NCBI GenBank assembly: GCA_030600525.1
Contig: JAUVLX010000143.1
Span: 1 to 8,510, forward strand
Reading direction: 5' to 3'
Source: Desulfobulbus sp.
Lineage (GTDB): Bacteria > Desulfobacterota > Desulfobulbia > Desulfobulbales > Desulfobulbaceae
Length of the DNA stretch: 8,510 bases
This document shows, in pieces, positions 1 to 5,992 of the stretch. A model generated the notes under the pieces. That model did not search any database. It worked only from the letters and a program-made list of their open reading frames with translations, and was not told where the DNA came from. The position numbers were made by a program, and so were the translations under genes. The stretch's first letter is position 1; each line of letters opens with the position of its first letter.

Positions 1-4
1 CTTC

Positions 5-97
5 GGGTCATCTTTGAATGCGACTCAATCACAAAATCCTCAACGTAGCCCTGCTATGCCTGCGGTTTTGTTCAATCACCGCATCCAAATCTGGCCC
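5..97. repeat. Symmetric 93-nt palindromic element
   Basis: The two halves pair in register around position 51. Outer arms 5-22 and 80-97 pair at 15 of 18 positions, including one G-T. An 8+8 symmetric internal loop follows, then 31-36 pairs with 66-71 and 44-49 pairs with 53-58 around a tiny loop. Pairing in constant register over 93 nt is unlikely by chance and suggests a REP- or MITE-like intergenic palindrome, or a structured RNA. On the minus strand, 130 to 29 is also an open frame of 33 codons with no clear start, so the block could instead be the decayed tail of a gene. No T-tract follows on either strand, so it is not an ordinary terminator. Copy number in the genome is unknown. Confidence 0.5.
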
Positions 98-368
98 AAA
101 TCTAAGCGCAATATCAGCCAGGTTATTCCCTTACAGGCCCTTATCTGACTCGGCTTTAATCTAGTCTACTGCGTAATATTGCAGAAATTGGTTCGGCGCC
201 GCATAATGTACTGAAAATACTGCTTTGTCCCCAGTCACTTAGCTAACTCTTTATTATTATCCCATTGCGGTTTCCCGCTTTATTCTTATTTTTTAAGAGT
301 ACAATTCGAGCAATTGCCTAATCGTTTGAGATACGAGTGAGTTTAACAATAAAAAAAGAGGGGCAAAC
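98..368. other. Intergenic region without a recognisable gene
   Basis: No open frame of useful length with a ribosome binding site is seen on either strand. The last 100 bases before the gene at 369 are AT-rich, as expected of a promoter region, but I could not find a convincing pair of -35 and -10 boxes. A short GCGG/CCGC stem near 274-285, followed by a T-rich stretch, is too weak to call a terminator. Confidence 0.4.
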
Positions 369-731
369 ATGACTACACAATTATCCTATACGAAAGTTGA
401 AAAAAAAATACTGCCAAAATTCCGGAAAGAAATGAATCTTGCAGAATCCACCGAGGATGTAAAAAAATTTTTCAGCTATGCCATGCAGGATCTTCTTTCG
501 CAAGTTTTTACCGAAAAGTATAAGCCCTCATTTGATGATGTTCGCTTGCAGATTGACCAAAGCCAGCCCTTCTTTTTAAATGACACAGTACGTCAACTTG
601 AGGATTATGCACTTATTTGGAATAATTCGGATTTATCAGTGATAATGTCACGTTTTGCTAAGATAGCTGCACACCGTTATAATCATCTAGAGAAGAAACC
701 AGAGAAAACTGAATCGAAAATAAGAATGTAA
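369..731 (+). CDS. Conserved-looking hypothetical protein, 120 aa
   Basis: I do not recognise the family. The ATG at 369 is preceded by GAGGGG (358-363) at a 5-nt spacing, a good ribosome binding site, so the start is well supported. The product is soluble: there is no signal peptide or membrane segment. It is rich in charged residues and in Phe/Tyr, looks mainly helical, and ends in a Lys/Glu-rich tail of about 15 residues. It stands alone: the next gene is on the opposite strand and non-coding sequence lies on both sides. The start signal, normal amino-acid composition and length support a real gene. Function is unknown. Confidence 0.7.
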   Translation: MTTQLSYTKVEKKILPKFRKEMNLAESTEDVKKFFSYAMQDLLSQVFTEKYKPSFDDVRLQIDQSQPFFLNDTVRQLEDYALIWNNSDLSVIMSRFAKIAAHRYNHLEKKPEKTESKIRM

Positions 732-874
732 TCAGTCAGGTAGGTGAGTACGTTTTTAACCGTAGACAAGGTTCCTATAGACATTGCAGAAATTTCCGGT
801 CTGAAGCTTAAACATCGGCACCACGCAGCTTGACGTTTCTTTCACATTTCAACAAGTGTATACTACACATAATC

Positions 875-941
875 TTTGCTTCATATTTTTCCCTGCCACG
901 CACGCTTATCGGGTAACTGCGGGGAAAAATAATGAAGCAAA
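875..941. other. Long 22-bp hairpin next to the ACT gene stop
   Basis: Positions 875-896 pair with 919-941 over 22 base pairs, with one bulged A at 931 and one G-T pair; the loop is 22 nt. It begins 3 nt beyond the stop codon of the minus-strand ACT protein, so it would form the 3' end of that transcript. Each arm carries a run of T on its 5' side and of A on its 3' side, in both orientations. The usual terminal U-tract of an intrinsic terminator is therefore missing. It could be a 3'-stabilising structure, an atypical terminator, or a mobile palindrome. Confidence 0.5.
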
Positions 942-944
942 AAT

Positions 945-1358
945 TTACACCTCGAGAGTTTGGGCCGCTCTTTCGTAATCATCCTCCTTTACGTAAACGA
1001 GATATCCATAACTCCCGTGTCCATCTGTTACGCCGCTCGCAGCGTAGACATTAATATCGGCCTCATGCAATCGTTGGTGGACCTGAGCTAAAGCTCCCAA
1101 CTCATCGTCCCCTTGGATTAAGAGCGCATGATGAGGGCCGTCAATCTTCATTGCAGACAATTCGGCTTCATGGATTAATTTTAAAGGATCTTCAGGAAAA
1201 ATTGTTAACTGGGTCGAATTGGGGCCAACCGGTATGACAGAAAAAGCGAGTTGATTTATCCCCATTTCAGCCAACATATTGAGCAATCCATACGCTTCCC
1301 CAGGCTGGTCCCTAACTATTGTATAAAAATATTGAACTCTTTGAATTGTAAATGGCAT
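945..1358 (-). CDS. Tandem ACT-domain protein
   Basis: This 137-residue protein consists of two ACT-type ligand-binding domains. The first covers about residues 5-70 and has the DQPGEAYGLLNMLAEMGIN pattern of strand, Gly turn and helix. The second covers about 76-137 and has GDDELGALAQVHQRLHEADI followed by two strands. ACT pairs usually bind amino acids or similar small ligands and regulate; no catalytic domain is attached, so it is probably a small cytoplasmic sensor. The ligand cannot be read from sequence. The start is firm: AAGGAGG lies 4 nt before the ATG. It is monocistronic, driven by the consensus promoter at 1416-1445 with a leader of about 50 nt, and is followed directly by the hairpin at 875-941. 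Confidence 0.85.
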   Translation of the reverse strand: MPFTIQRVQYFYTIVRDQPGEAYGLLNMLAEMGINQLAFSVIPVGPNSTQLTIFPEDPLKLIHEAELSAMKIDGPHHALLIQGDDELGALAQVHQRLHEADINVYAASGVTDGHGSYGYLVYVKEDDYERAAQTLEV

Positions 1359-1415
1359 GTCTCCTCCTTGTTACTTCATTGAAGAAAGATTCTTAAAACC
1401 TCCATCTCTAACATC

Positions 1416-1445
1416 ATTATAAGAAAGTGCCTGGAGGTTTGTCAA
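1416..1445 (-). promoter_or_regulatory. Consensus sigma70 promoter of the ACT gene
   Basis: Read on the minus strand, a perfect TTGACA (1445-1440) is separated by 18 bp from a perfect TATAAT (1421-1416). Transcription would start near 1409, giving a leader of about 50 nt before the ATG at 1358. A match of 12 out of 12 consensus bases implies strong housekeeping expression unless an unseen operator controls it. Confidence 0.8.
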
Positions 1446-1515
1446 TCGGGCCAACGCAAAATTATTAGTACCAATCAAATTTACTGCTAGACATTAAAGT
1501 GAGGTAAAAGTTAAA

Positions 1516-1641
1516 TTGACTAAAAGAGCCGACGACACTTTGGAAACTTCAGAAGATTTCATAGCCAAAGCCAAAGCCAAAATTGTGAGTGAAGAACTGA
1601 AGGAAACCTACAACCGTATTGCCAAACGCTTATCGAACTAG
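1516..1641 (+). CDS. Possible small Lys/Ala-rich protein, 41 aa
   Basis: A TTG-initiated frame of 41 codons contains an AKAKAK stretch and a charged helical C-terminal half ending KRLSN. GAGG at 1501-1504 lies 11 nt before the TTG, which is a little far. There is no ATG or GTG in the frame after the upstream stop. It might be a real small protein or a fragment of a larger lost gene: the surrounding kilobase holds several broken frames. Family and function are not recognised. The hairpin at 1664-1700 follows about 20 nt after its stop. Confidence 0.3.
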   Translation: MTKRADDTLETSEDFIAKAKAKIVSEELKETYNRIAKRLSN

Positions 1642-1663
1642 AGGAGTAACAGGTATCAGAAAT

Positions 1664-1702
1664 GAAAAGTGTGCTTCCCTGCATAAGGAGTGCACTTTTC
1701 TT
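1664..1702 (+). terminator. Candidate intrinsic terminator
   Basis: Positions 1664-1677 pair with 1687-1700 over 14 uninterrupted pairs, three of them G-T, around a 9-nt loop. The 3' arm ends in CTTTTCTT, giving a partial U-tract inside and just after the stem. It lies just after the small ORF ending at 1641 and before the coiled-coil gene. A 15-codon ATG frame lies inside the hairpin and is disregarded. Confidence 0.4.
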
Positions 1703-1757
1703 AACCTGAAGATGTTTCCAGCTAAAGCCGTCAACTCGGCCTTGACAATTTTGATCG

Positions 1758-1911
1758 TTGTTTAAAGGTTACCAGGGAAAGGCAATAGATCGTCGTCAAT
1801 TCGAGGAGTTATTACATCAAGCGTTTACAACTCAGAGAAATAGAGGTTCGTCTTTATAAGAAATATGATTCACACTGGAATAGAATAGACCGATTGGAGT
1901 GTGGAGAGTGA
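1758..1911 (+). pseudogene. Frame-broken ORF remnant before the coiled-coil gene
   Basis: Two overlapping frames each look coding over part of this stretch. One runs from 1758 to 1859 and includes the string DRRQFEELLHQAF. The other is open from 1789 to 1911 and includes KRLQLREIEVRLYKKYDSHW, ending one base before the ATG at 1913. The second frame has no ATG, GTG or TTG start. A single base change around 1808-1815 would join charged, helix-forming text from both frames. I therefore read it as the decayed 3' part of a small gene once coupled to the next one. This is inference from composition; no family is recognised. Confidence 0.25.
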
Positions 1912-1912
1912 G

Positions 1913-2215
1913 ATGAAGATTAAAACGAGTCAGCTGTCAAAAACATCATTAATCGCAATTATCGATGCTTTGCGCAAGGAAGGAGTTATTCGAGATGACT
2001 TGATTATCGCATCCTATAAGCGCGATCTAACTTCGCATCTCATATCAATTAAAAGACAGCTTGAAAAAATAGAAAGCAAGCTAAACCGTAAAAAAGTTTC
2101 AATGCAAAACCACAATAAATTGGTCCGGAAATATAACCAGCTTGCTGTATCCGGAAAAAAGAAACTCTCCAAACTGGAAAAACTTGAGTCGAAGAATGAA
2201 AATGCCATCAAGTAG
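1913..2215 (+). CDS. Small basic coiled-coil protein, 100 aa
   Basis: The ATG at 1913 is preceded by GGAG (1903-1906) at a 6-nt spacing. An in-frame GTG at 1901 lacks a better site, so 1913 is preferred. Residues 1-40 carry a short hydrophobic helix (SLIAIIDALRKEG). Residues about 40-100 are Lys/Glu-rich with heptad-like Leu/Ile spacing, consistent with a coiled coil. There is no signal peptide. Its 3' end overlaps the truncated GemA-like gene by 20 nt, so the two look like one transcription unit. Short coiled-coil genes are common near gemA-type genes in Mu-like phages, but I cannot name this one. It may be a phage early-region relic. Confidence 0.55.
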   Translation: MKIKTSQLSKTSLIAIIDALRKEGVIRDDLIIASYKRDLTSHLISIKRQLEKIESKLNRKKVSMQNHNKLVRKYNQLAVSGKKKLSKLEKLESKNENAIK

Positions 2216-2363
2216 AGCTGATTTAGCAAAAATCTACATTCCAAAGAAAGGACTTTGCCTCACTGATGATGTTTATCGGGATGTACTGCAAAATAATGGC
2301 CGTTATGGTCTTTTCGCCCGGCCAAAACAAAGACTCAGCTCCAGACAGCAGGTGGATCTGTAA
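2196..2363 (+). pseudogene. Truncated GemA/Mu Gp16-like (DUF1018) protein
   Basis: The first 29 residues from Met2202 align without gaps to the intact GemA-like protein at 6502, with 16 identities. The shared core is R..LA.I.I.KK.L.L.DD.YRD.L. After that block the text diverges and stops at residue 55, against 126 in the intact copy. Everything after the N-terminal GemA block is missing. The start could be ATG 2196 or 2202; neither has a strong ribosome site, but translation may be coupled to the overlapping upstream gene. The same frame stays open past the TAA at 2361-2363 as far as 2522. GemA of phage Mu is an early protein affecting host gene expression. Here a functional product is doubtful. 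Confidence 0.6.
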
Positions 2364-2465
2364 TTCATATTGCCGGAAGGTTGTTTCGACTCTGCCTGCG
2401 ATTTTTCAATCATAATAGATGCAGGACAGGAAATAGATGAAAGCGATGAAGCCCCCTTGCAAAGG

Positions 2466-2483
2466 TACCGGCTAAAGCCGGTA
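2466..2483. repeat. Short perfect GC-rich hairpin
   Basis: A 7-bp stem (2466-2472 with 2477-2483) closes a TAAA loop. The core GCTAAAGCCG recurs once more in the window at about 1719-1729, where the symmetry is poorer. There is no T-tract. It lies between the truncated GemA-like gene and the membrane-protein gene and may be a small dispersed palindrome or a transcript-processing structure. Confidence 0.4.
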
Positions 2484-2524
2484 GTGCACCTTAAAATTGG
2501 TATACGTAAAAAATCAGTCTAACA

Positions 2525-3247
2525 ATGGATAACGAACAGATAAAAAAAGAAATTTCGGTAAGGCTGGAAATCGAGAGAGAAGTTCGAAAGCAACTGCAAA
2601 ACATTGAAAACCGAAATACGGAACCTGTGAAGAGTCGTTGGCAATGGTTGGAAAGCAAGCTGATGCTACTGGTTATAGGGGCATTGCTCAGTGGTATACT
2701 TGTTCCGACGTTCCAGTTTACACAGGAGAAAATTAAATGGCATCGACAAAATCGTTACGACAGCCTTGAACGACAGCTTACTAGCATGCGTGGGAGCTTG
2801 AAGCAATTTATTGCTGTCCACGGATTAAGTGCCGAACTCTACAATCTGGGATCAGGTGCCCTTAAGAGTCAGTCTGCCGCTCCCAATCAGGTTCAATTTG
2901 AAGATTGGCAGAAGGAATTCAATTTACTCCGCAAGCGACGTATAGGAAAGAATGCTACGTTTGCAGCCACTGTCTTCTTTTTCCCTAAAGGATCCCGTGA
3001 ACAGATACGAAAAGCTTGGAACGCCCTGCTGCTATCAGTGCAAAAGCTTGAAGCTCTTGTAGAAAAAATTCTCAATAACGATTCAAAGAATTTTATTGAA
3101 GTTAATGGGCAGCAGTTGACAATGAACAAGATCCCCATTCAATTGGATGTTAGCCTTTCAGAGATGAACAAAACCTACAATCATGTATTAAAAATACTTC
3201 GTCAGCAGTTCCAGGAGGTGGAAAATGAAAGTTCAAAATTTCGTTAA
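2525..3247 (+). CDS. Membrane-anchored coiled-coil protein of unknown function
   Basis: The family is not recognised. The 240-residue product has a charged cytosolic N-terminal segment (1-45) likely to form a coiled coil, and one clear transmembrane helix at about 46-65 (LMLLVIGALLSGILVPTFQF). A helical, charged domain of about 175 residues follows, probably in the periplasm. There is no cleavable signal peptide. The ATG at 2525 has no visible Shine-Dalgarno site and no strong promoter was found, so expression signals are weak. The last 23 nt overlap the next gene, whose ribosome site lies inside this one, implying co-translation. A membrane anchor made together with an exported protein suggests an envelope function. 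Confidence 0.7.
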   Translation: MDNEQIKKEISVRLEIEREVRKQLQNIENRNTEPVKSRWQWLESKLMLLVIGALLSGILVPTFQFTQEKIKWHRQNRYDSLERQLTSMRGSLKQFIAVHGLSAELYNLGSGALKSQSAAPNQVQFEDWQKEFNLLRKRRIGKNATFAATVFFFPKGSREQIRKAWNALLLSVQKLEALVEKILNNDSKNFIEVNGQQLTMNKIPIQLDVSLSEMNKTYNHVLKILRQQFQEVENESSKFR

Positions 3248-3941
3248 TACCCTCAGCGTTGCCGTTCTGTCTATGTTTTTTTGCACTGTGGTCCCGTTCG
3301 CCGCAGCAGATGTGGGAGGAGGTGGAGGCCACCCGGCAACACCATGGAGACTGGAGGGTCCTCAAAGTGTCTTTGATCTGGAGCAGGCAAAAATTCAGGC
3401 CGCAAGGTATCAGACGTTATCAATTTCTAAAGAACACACAAATGACGAAACAGAAAACAAAACGGTTCTTATTGAAGGTGTGGCACTTTCTCCCTTGCCA
3501 ACCAGTATAGGGGACATTGCTGTTAACGAATTTATCGGAAATACCGACTCAGGCGAACCCACAAATATATCCTTCAGCCAGATCGAAAGTTTCAAGATAA
3601 TATCGAAAAACAAAGAAACGATCACCCTGCTGGTGACTATTTGGCCAGACATATCCCCTGAAGAACTATTACAAAAAAAACCTACCTATACGGAGATTTC
3701 TACGGGGTACAGGCGAAACATGGTTATCCATTTAAACCTGAAATTTGCAGATGGCCGGAAAAAGGTGCTTTTGGGAGAATGGGAAGATAAAATACCACTG
3801 GAGGAGCTTGATGTAGGAACACGATGCGATTTCTACGAGGAAGATCCTTACTTGATTCATCCTCTTAAATTTTGGTGGGCAATCCCGTCGGTGGCTAACG
3901 ACAAAGAGTATCCTTTCCGAATGATGCCGCTTAAACGGTAG
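3225..3941 (+). CDS. Exported protein of unknown function
   Basis: The 238-residue product begins with a typical Sec signal: Lys2, a hydrophobic core at about 9-25, and a cleavage site after FAAA (residue 28). A Gly5 stretch follows at once. The Cys at 20 does not fit a lipobox. The mature part is rich in beta-prone segments such as the strands around ETITLLVTIWPD and VIHLNLKF, with a Cys near residue 200 and a Trp-rich end. AGGAGG lies a few nt before the ATG, inside the upstream gene, which it overlaps by 23 nt. No family is recognised. It probably acts in the periplasm or is secreted, with the membrane protein encoded just upstream as its likely partner. Confidence 0.75.
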   Translation: MKVQNFVNTLSVAVLSMFFCTVVPFAAADVGGGGGHPATPWRLEGPQSVFDLEQAKIQAARYQTLSISKEHTNDETENKTVLIEGVALSPLPTSIGDIAVNEFIGNTDSGEPTNISFSQIESFKIISKNKETITLLVTIWPDISPEELLQKKPTYTEISTGYRRNMVIHLNLKFADGRKKVLLGEWEDKIPLEELDVGTRCDFYEEDPYLIHPLKFWWAIPSVANDKEYPFRMMPLKR

Positions 3942-4024
3942 AACCTTTGTCTTGCAGATATCTCTTAACGTGTCCACCAAGTTGTGTTGCACTAAGCAAT
4001 GAACAAATCTTTGAGCCCTTTATA

Positions 4025-4053
4025 CGGACATCCGCCGCCGGAAAGAATATAAT
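4025..4053 (+). promoter_or_regulatory. Candidate promoter upstream of the PAS gene (distal)
   Basis: CGGACA (4025-4030, 4 of 6 consensus) and a perfect TATAAT (4048-4053) are 17 bp apart. It would give a leader of about 100 nt to the PAS gene. Confidence 0.35.
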
Positions 4054-4100
4054 TTAACTGGGTTCTGAGTAGGTCAAGTTTTCTTCCAATTTCCCTGGGA

Positions 4101-4131
4101 TATAATCAAGCTGCGACAATTACATATTGTC
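4101..4131 (+). promoter_or_regulatory. Candidate -10 box with adjacent operator-like palindrome
   Basis: A perfect TATAAT at 4101-4106 lacks a good -35 box at normal spacing. Just downstream, GACAAT (4115-4120) and ATTGTC (4126-4131) form a perfect 6-bp inverted repeat with a 5-bp spacer. This would overlap the transcription start (about 4113) and the first transcribed bases, a position suited to a repressor or activator dimer. The second arm also covers the TTG codon at 4127, which argues against that codon as the gene start. Confidence 0.4.
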
Positions 4132-4156
4132 ATACCACCAAGTTGGGATATACCAT

Positions 4157-4858
4157 ATGTTACAACCAAAGCTACTACAGAAAACAGAGAACCTTCCCAA
4201 GGATATTGGAATGAGTCGCGACCTCTTAAGCGAAGAGTTGGAGCAAATTAAAGCAAGCGAGAAGCACTACAGAATGCTGCTTGATGAATCTATGGATCCA
4301 ACCTTCTCGTTTTACCCTGACGGGACATATAGATATGTAAACAAGGCTTTTGCCGTCGGCGTCGGTAAAACCCAGCAAGAAATTATCGGTTATAAAATCT
4401 GGGACGTCTTTGACAAGGATGAAGCGGACAAAAGATTCGCTATTGTAAAACAAGTATTCAATGCAGGAAAAACCGTAGAGGTTGAGGTCCGTGTACCACT
4501 GACCACCGGGAACACTTTTTATCTGACAACCGTAAAGCCCATATTTTCAGATATCGGAGACGTTGAAACGGTTATCTGCACCTCAAAAAATATTACCAAA
4601 CGCAAGCAGGCAGAAATCGCTCTCCAGGAAAAACACGACAAGCTCGTTCAAGCACAGAAAGAAATCGAAACTCTTTCCGGGTTTCTCCCGATATGCGCCT
4701 CCTGCAACAAAGTACGCGACGATGAAGGCTACTGGGGAAAAATTGAGGCCTATTTTATTAAACACTCAGATGTTGAACTCACCCACAGCCTATGTCCTCA
4801 TTGCATGGAAGCTCTCTATGGGAATGAGGAGTGGTATGAAAAAATTACCGATTCGTAA
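4157..4858 (+). CDS. PAS-domain protein with C-terminal Cys4 motif
   Basis: A cytoplasmic signalling protein of about 233 residues with no kinase, cyclase or phosphodiesterase domain. From this start, a PAS domain covers about residues 25-155. It begins EKHYRMLLDESMDP, has the DGTYRYVNKAF strand-turn, and ends with the DITKRKQAE-type linker (here NITKRKQAE). A short coiled coil (about 155-180) leads to a tail with CASC and, about 30 residues on, CPHC. This is a likely metal- or redox-sensitive Cys4 site. I know this tail from many deltaproteobacterial PAS and response-regulator proteins; its role is not settled. Three starts are possible: TTG 4127 (no ribosome site), ATG 4157 (GGGA, 8 nt away) and ATG 4211 (AAGGA, 7 nt away). 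I chose 4157; 4211 is nearly as good. Confidence 0.8.
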   Translation: MLQPKLLQKTENLPKDIGMSRDLLSEELEQIKASEKHYRMLLDESMDPTFSFYPDGTYRYVNKAFAVGVGKTQQEIIGYKIWDVFDKDEADKRFAIVKQVFNAGKTVEVEVRVPLTTGNTFYLTTVKPIFSDIGDVETVICTSKNITKRKQAEIALQEKHDKLVQAQKEIETLSGFLPICASCNKVRDDEGYWGKIEAYFIKHSDVELTHSLCPHCMEALYGNEEWYEKITDS

Positions 4859-5000
4859 AAATGAATGCTATTTTTGACCCCAAATGCCTCATCCCCCCCT
4901 GGCAAGGGACCTCAACTGGAGTAATTTTAATTTTATCTGAATTCCTAAAGATCGTCGAAAAACACCGAAATATCATAAATAAAGATGGTCACGAATTGTC

Positions 5001-5040
5001 TCGAACCGAGAAAATATGCCAGTTCCCTTTTCTGGTTTGA
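5001..5040. other. Hairpin between convergent genes
   Basis: Positions 5001-5014 pair with 5028-5040 over 13 pairs, with one bulged G (5008) and one G-T pair, closing a 13-nt loop. It sits between the ends of the PAS gene (+, 4858) and the DUF2459 gene (-, 5072), where a bidirectional terminator would be expected. No U-tract follows on either strand, so termination is only a guess. The remaining bases of 4859-5071 show nothing else. Confidence 0.35.
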
Positions 5041-5071
5041 GCAGGAATCGATAGTGATCATTCTATTGCAT

Positions 5072-5737
5072 TTACTGCGGTTCTGATTTTTCCTGTATAA
5101 CCTCCCCAAATTTGCGTACCTGAGACATGAGACCGTTCATTGTTGATGATGGGTTGACCGGGCACCCCGCACTCTGGAGGATAGTTGCTGTCCAGGTGTT
5201 GCATGTCTTGAAAAGGTGATATGTTTCCTCAGATGCATAGAACCGGCTGCAGCCGTAATTTCCATGGCCCAAAGGAACTGCAAAACCAAATTTATCACGC
5301 GAGAAGCTTTTTGAAATATGGCGGACCATTTTCTCGAATCCAGGGACGGAAAGCTCTAACATAATGATCTCGCTGTATAGAAAATAGCTCTCAGGTGGTC
5401 CGCGAAAACCGACTAGGTGCAAAACACTTGATGTCGGCAACAGCAGAGCCTTGGCGGCAAGTCCCGATCCGGGATCGAGAGATGTGTAATAGTCTCTATC
5501 TCCCCAGCCGATTTCCAGGTAATCCATATGAGCGAATGTTCGGAGCTTTGGCCAGGCGGATAGCATGATATCGGTACGTTTTAAAACAATCCCTGCGTGC
5601 CAACCGTGACTGACCAGAAATATTATCCTTGTCTGCTCATCCTTTTGGGGAGGGAACAATGCGTTGGACTGCACGGTGCAACCGTTTGCCAGTGTCACCA
5701 TGATGAAAAGTAGCGCCTTGGCTATAAGCCTCCTCAT
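5072..5737 (-). CDS. DUF2459 (TIGR02117-type) lipoprotein
   Basis: A 221-residue lipoprotein. Lys/Arg near the N-terminus, a hydrophobic core and the lipobox LANGC put the modified Cys at residue 20. The mature part matches the DUF2459 family as I know it: FLVSHGWHAGIVL near residues 40-52, EIGWGDRDYY near 75-84, then the ALLLPTSSVLHLVGF block. The C-terminal part contains GCSRFYASEETYHLFKTCNTW. The conserved His, Asp and Cys residues suggest an enzyme-like fold, but no reaction is established; some relatives lie near urease genes, and none are seen here. GGAGG 7 nt before the ATG supports the start. It begins 18 nt after the small membrane-protein gene and is probably the last gene of that operon. 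Confidence 0.85.
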   Translation of the reverse strand: MRRLIAKALLFIMVTLANGCTVQSNALFPPQKDEQTRIIFLVSHGWHAGIVLKRTDIMLSAWPKLRTFAHMDYLEIGWGDRDYYTSLDPGSGLAAKALLLPTSSVLHLVGFRGPPESYFLYSEIIMLELSVPGFEKMVRHISKSFSRDKFGFAVPLGHGNYGCSRFYASEETYHLFKTCNTWTATILQSAGCPVNPSSTMNGLMSQVRKFGEVIQEKSEPQ

Positions 5738-5755
5738 ACCTTTCCTCCGAAATGG

Positions 5756-5992
5756 TTAGGATAGCGTCCTTAATAAGCACATAAGACCCGGAGTAACCTT
5801 GAAATATAACGTGGGGACAAAGGCACTGATCGATAAGAGGTAGTTCCCGATTAAGGTTTCAATTCTCTCTATATATATCTTTACTTGCTTAACACTCCGC
5901 TTCAATTGCCGGACTACCGAGAAACAGGAAAAGAGCATTCCTAAGGCAAACAATAATTCCACATTCCCCCCATTACTCGAACAAATCCGCAT
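5756..5992 (-). CDS. Small membrane protein, 78 aa
   Basis: Not recognised. Two hydrophobic stretches, at about residues 11-28 and 47-62, flank a basic amphipathic segment (RQLKRSVKQVKIYIERIE), which suggests a small inner-membrane protein. No ribosome site precedes the ATG. Instead the ATG shares one base with a TAA (TAATG at 5994-5990), the stop of the upstream two-TM protein when that gene's frameshift is corrected. This favours ATG 5992 by translational coupling. A GTG at 5962 with a G-rich leader is an alternative. The DUF2459 gene starts 18 nt downstream. Confidence 0.5.
   Translation of the reverse strand: MRICSSNGGNVELLFALGMLFSCFSVVRQLKRSVKQVKIYIERIETLIGNYLLSISAFVPTLYFKVTPGLMCLLRTLS

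Noticed and set aside
5..130. Integron attC site at the left palindrome
   Set aside because: The symmetry and length fit loosely, but I could not find the R''/R' core sites, and there is no integrase or cassette array.
3996..4052. 17-codon ATG frame before the PAS gene
   Set aside because: Very short, no ribosome site, Pro-rich text typical of chance.
3974..4145. 11-bp direct repeat CCACCAAGTTG at 3974-3984 and 4135-4145, considered as an attachment-site pair
   Set aside because: Several 11-bp repeats are expected by chance in a window this size, and no integrase lies near.
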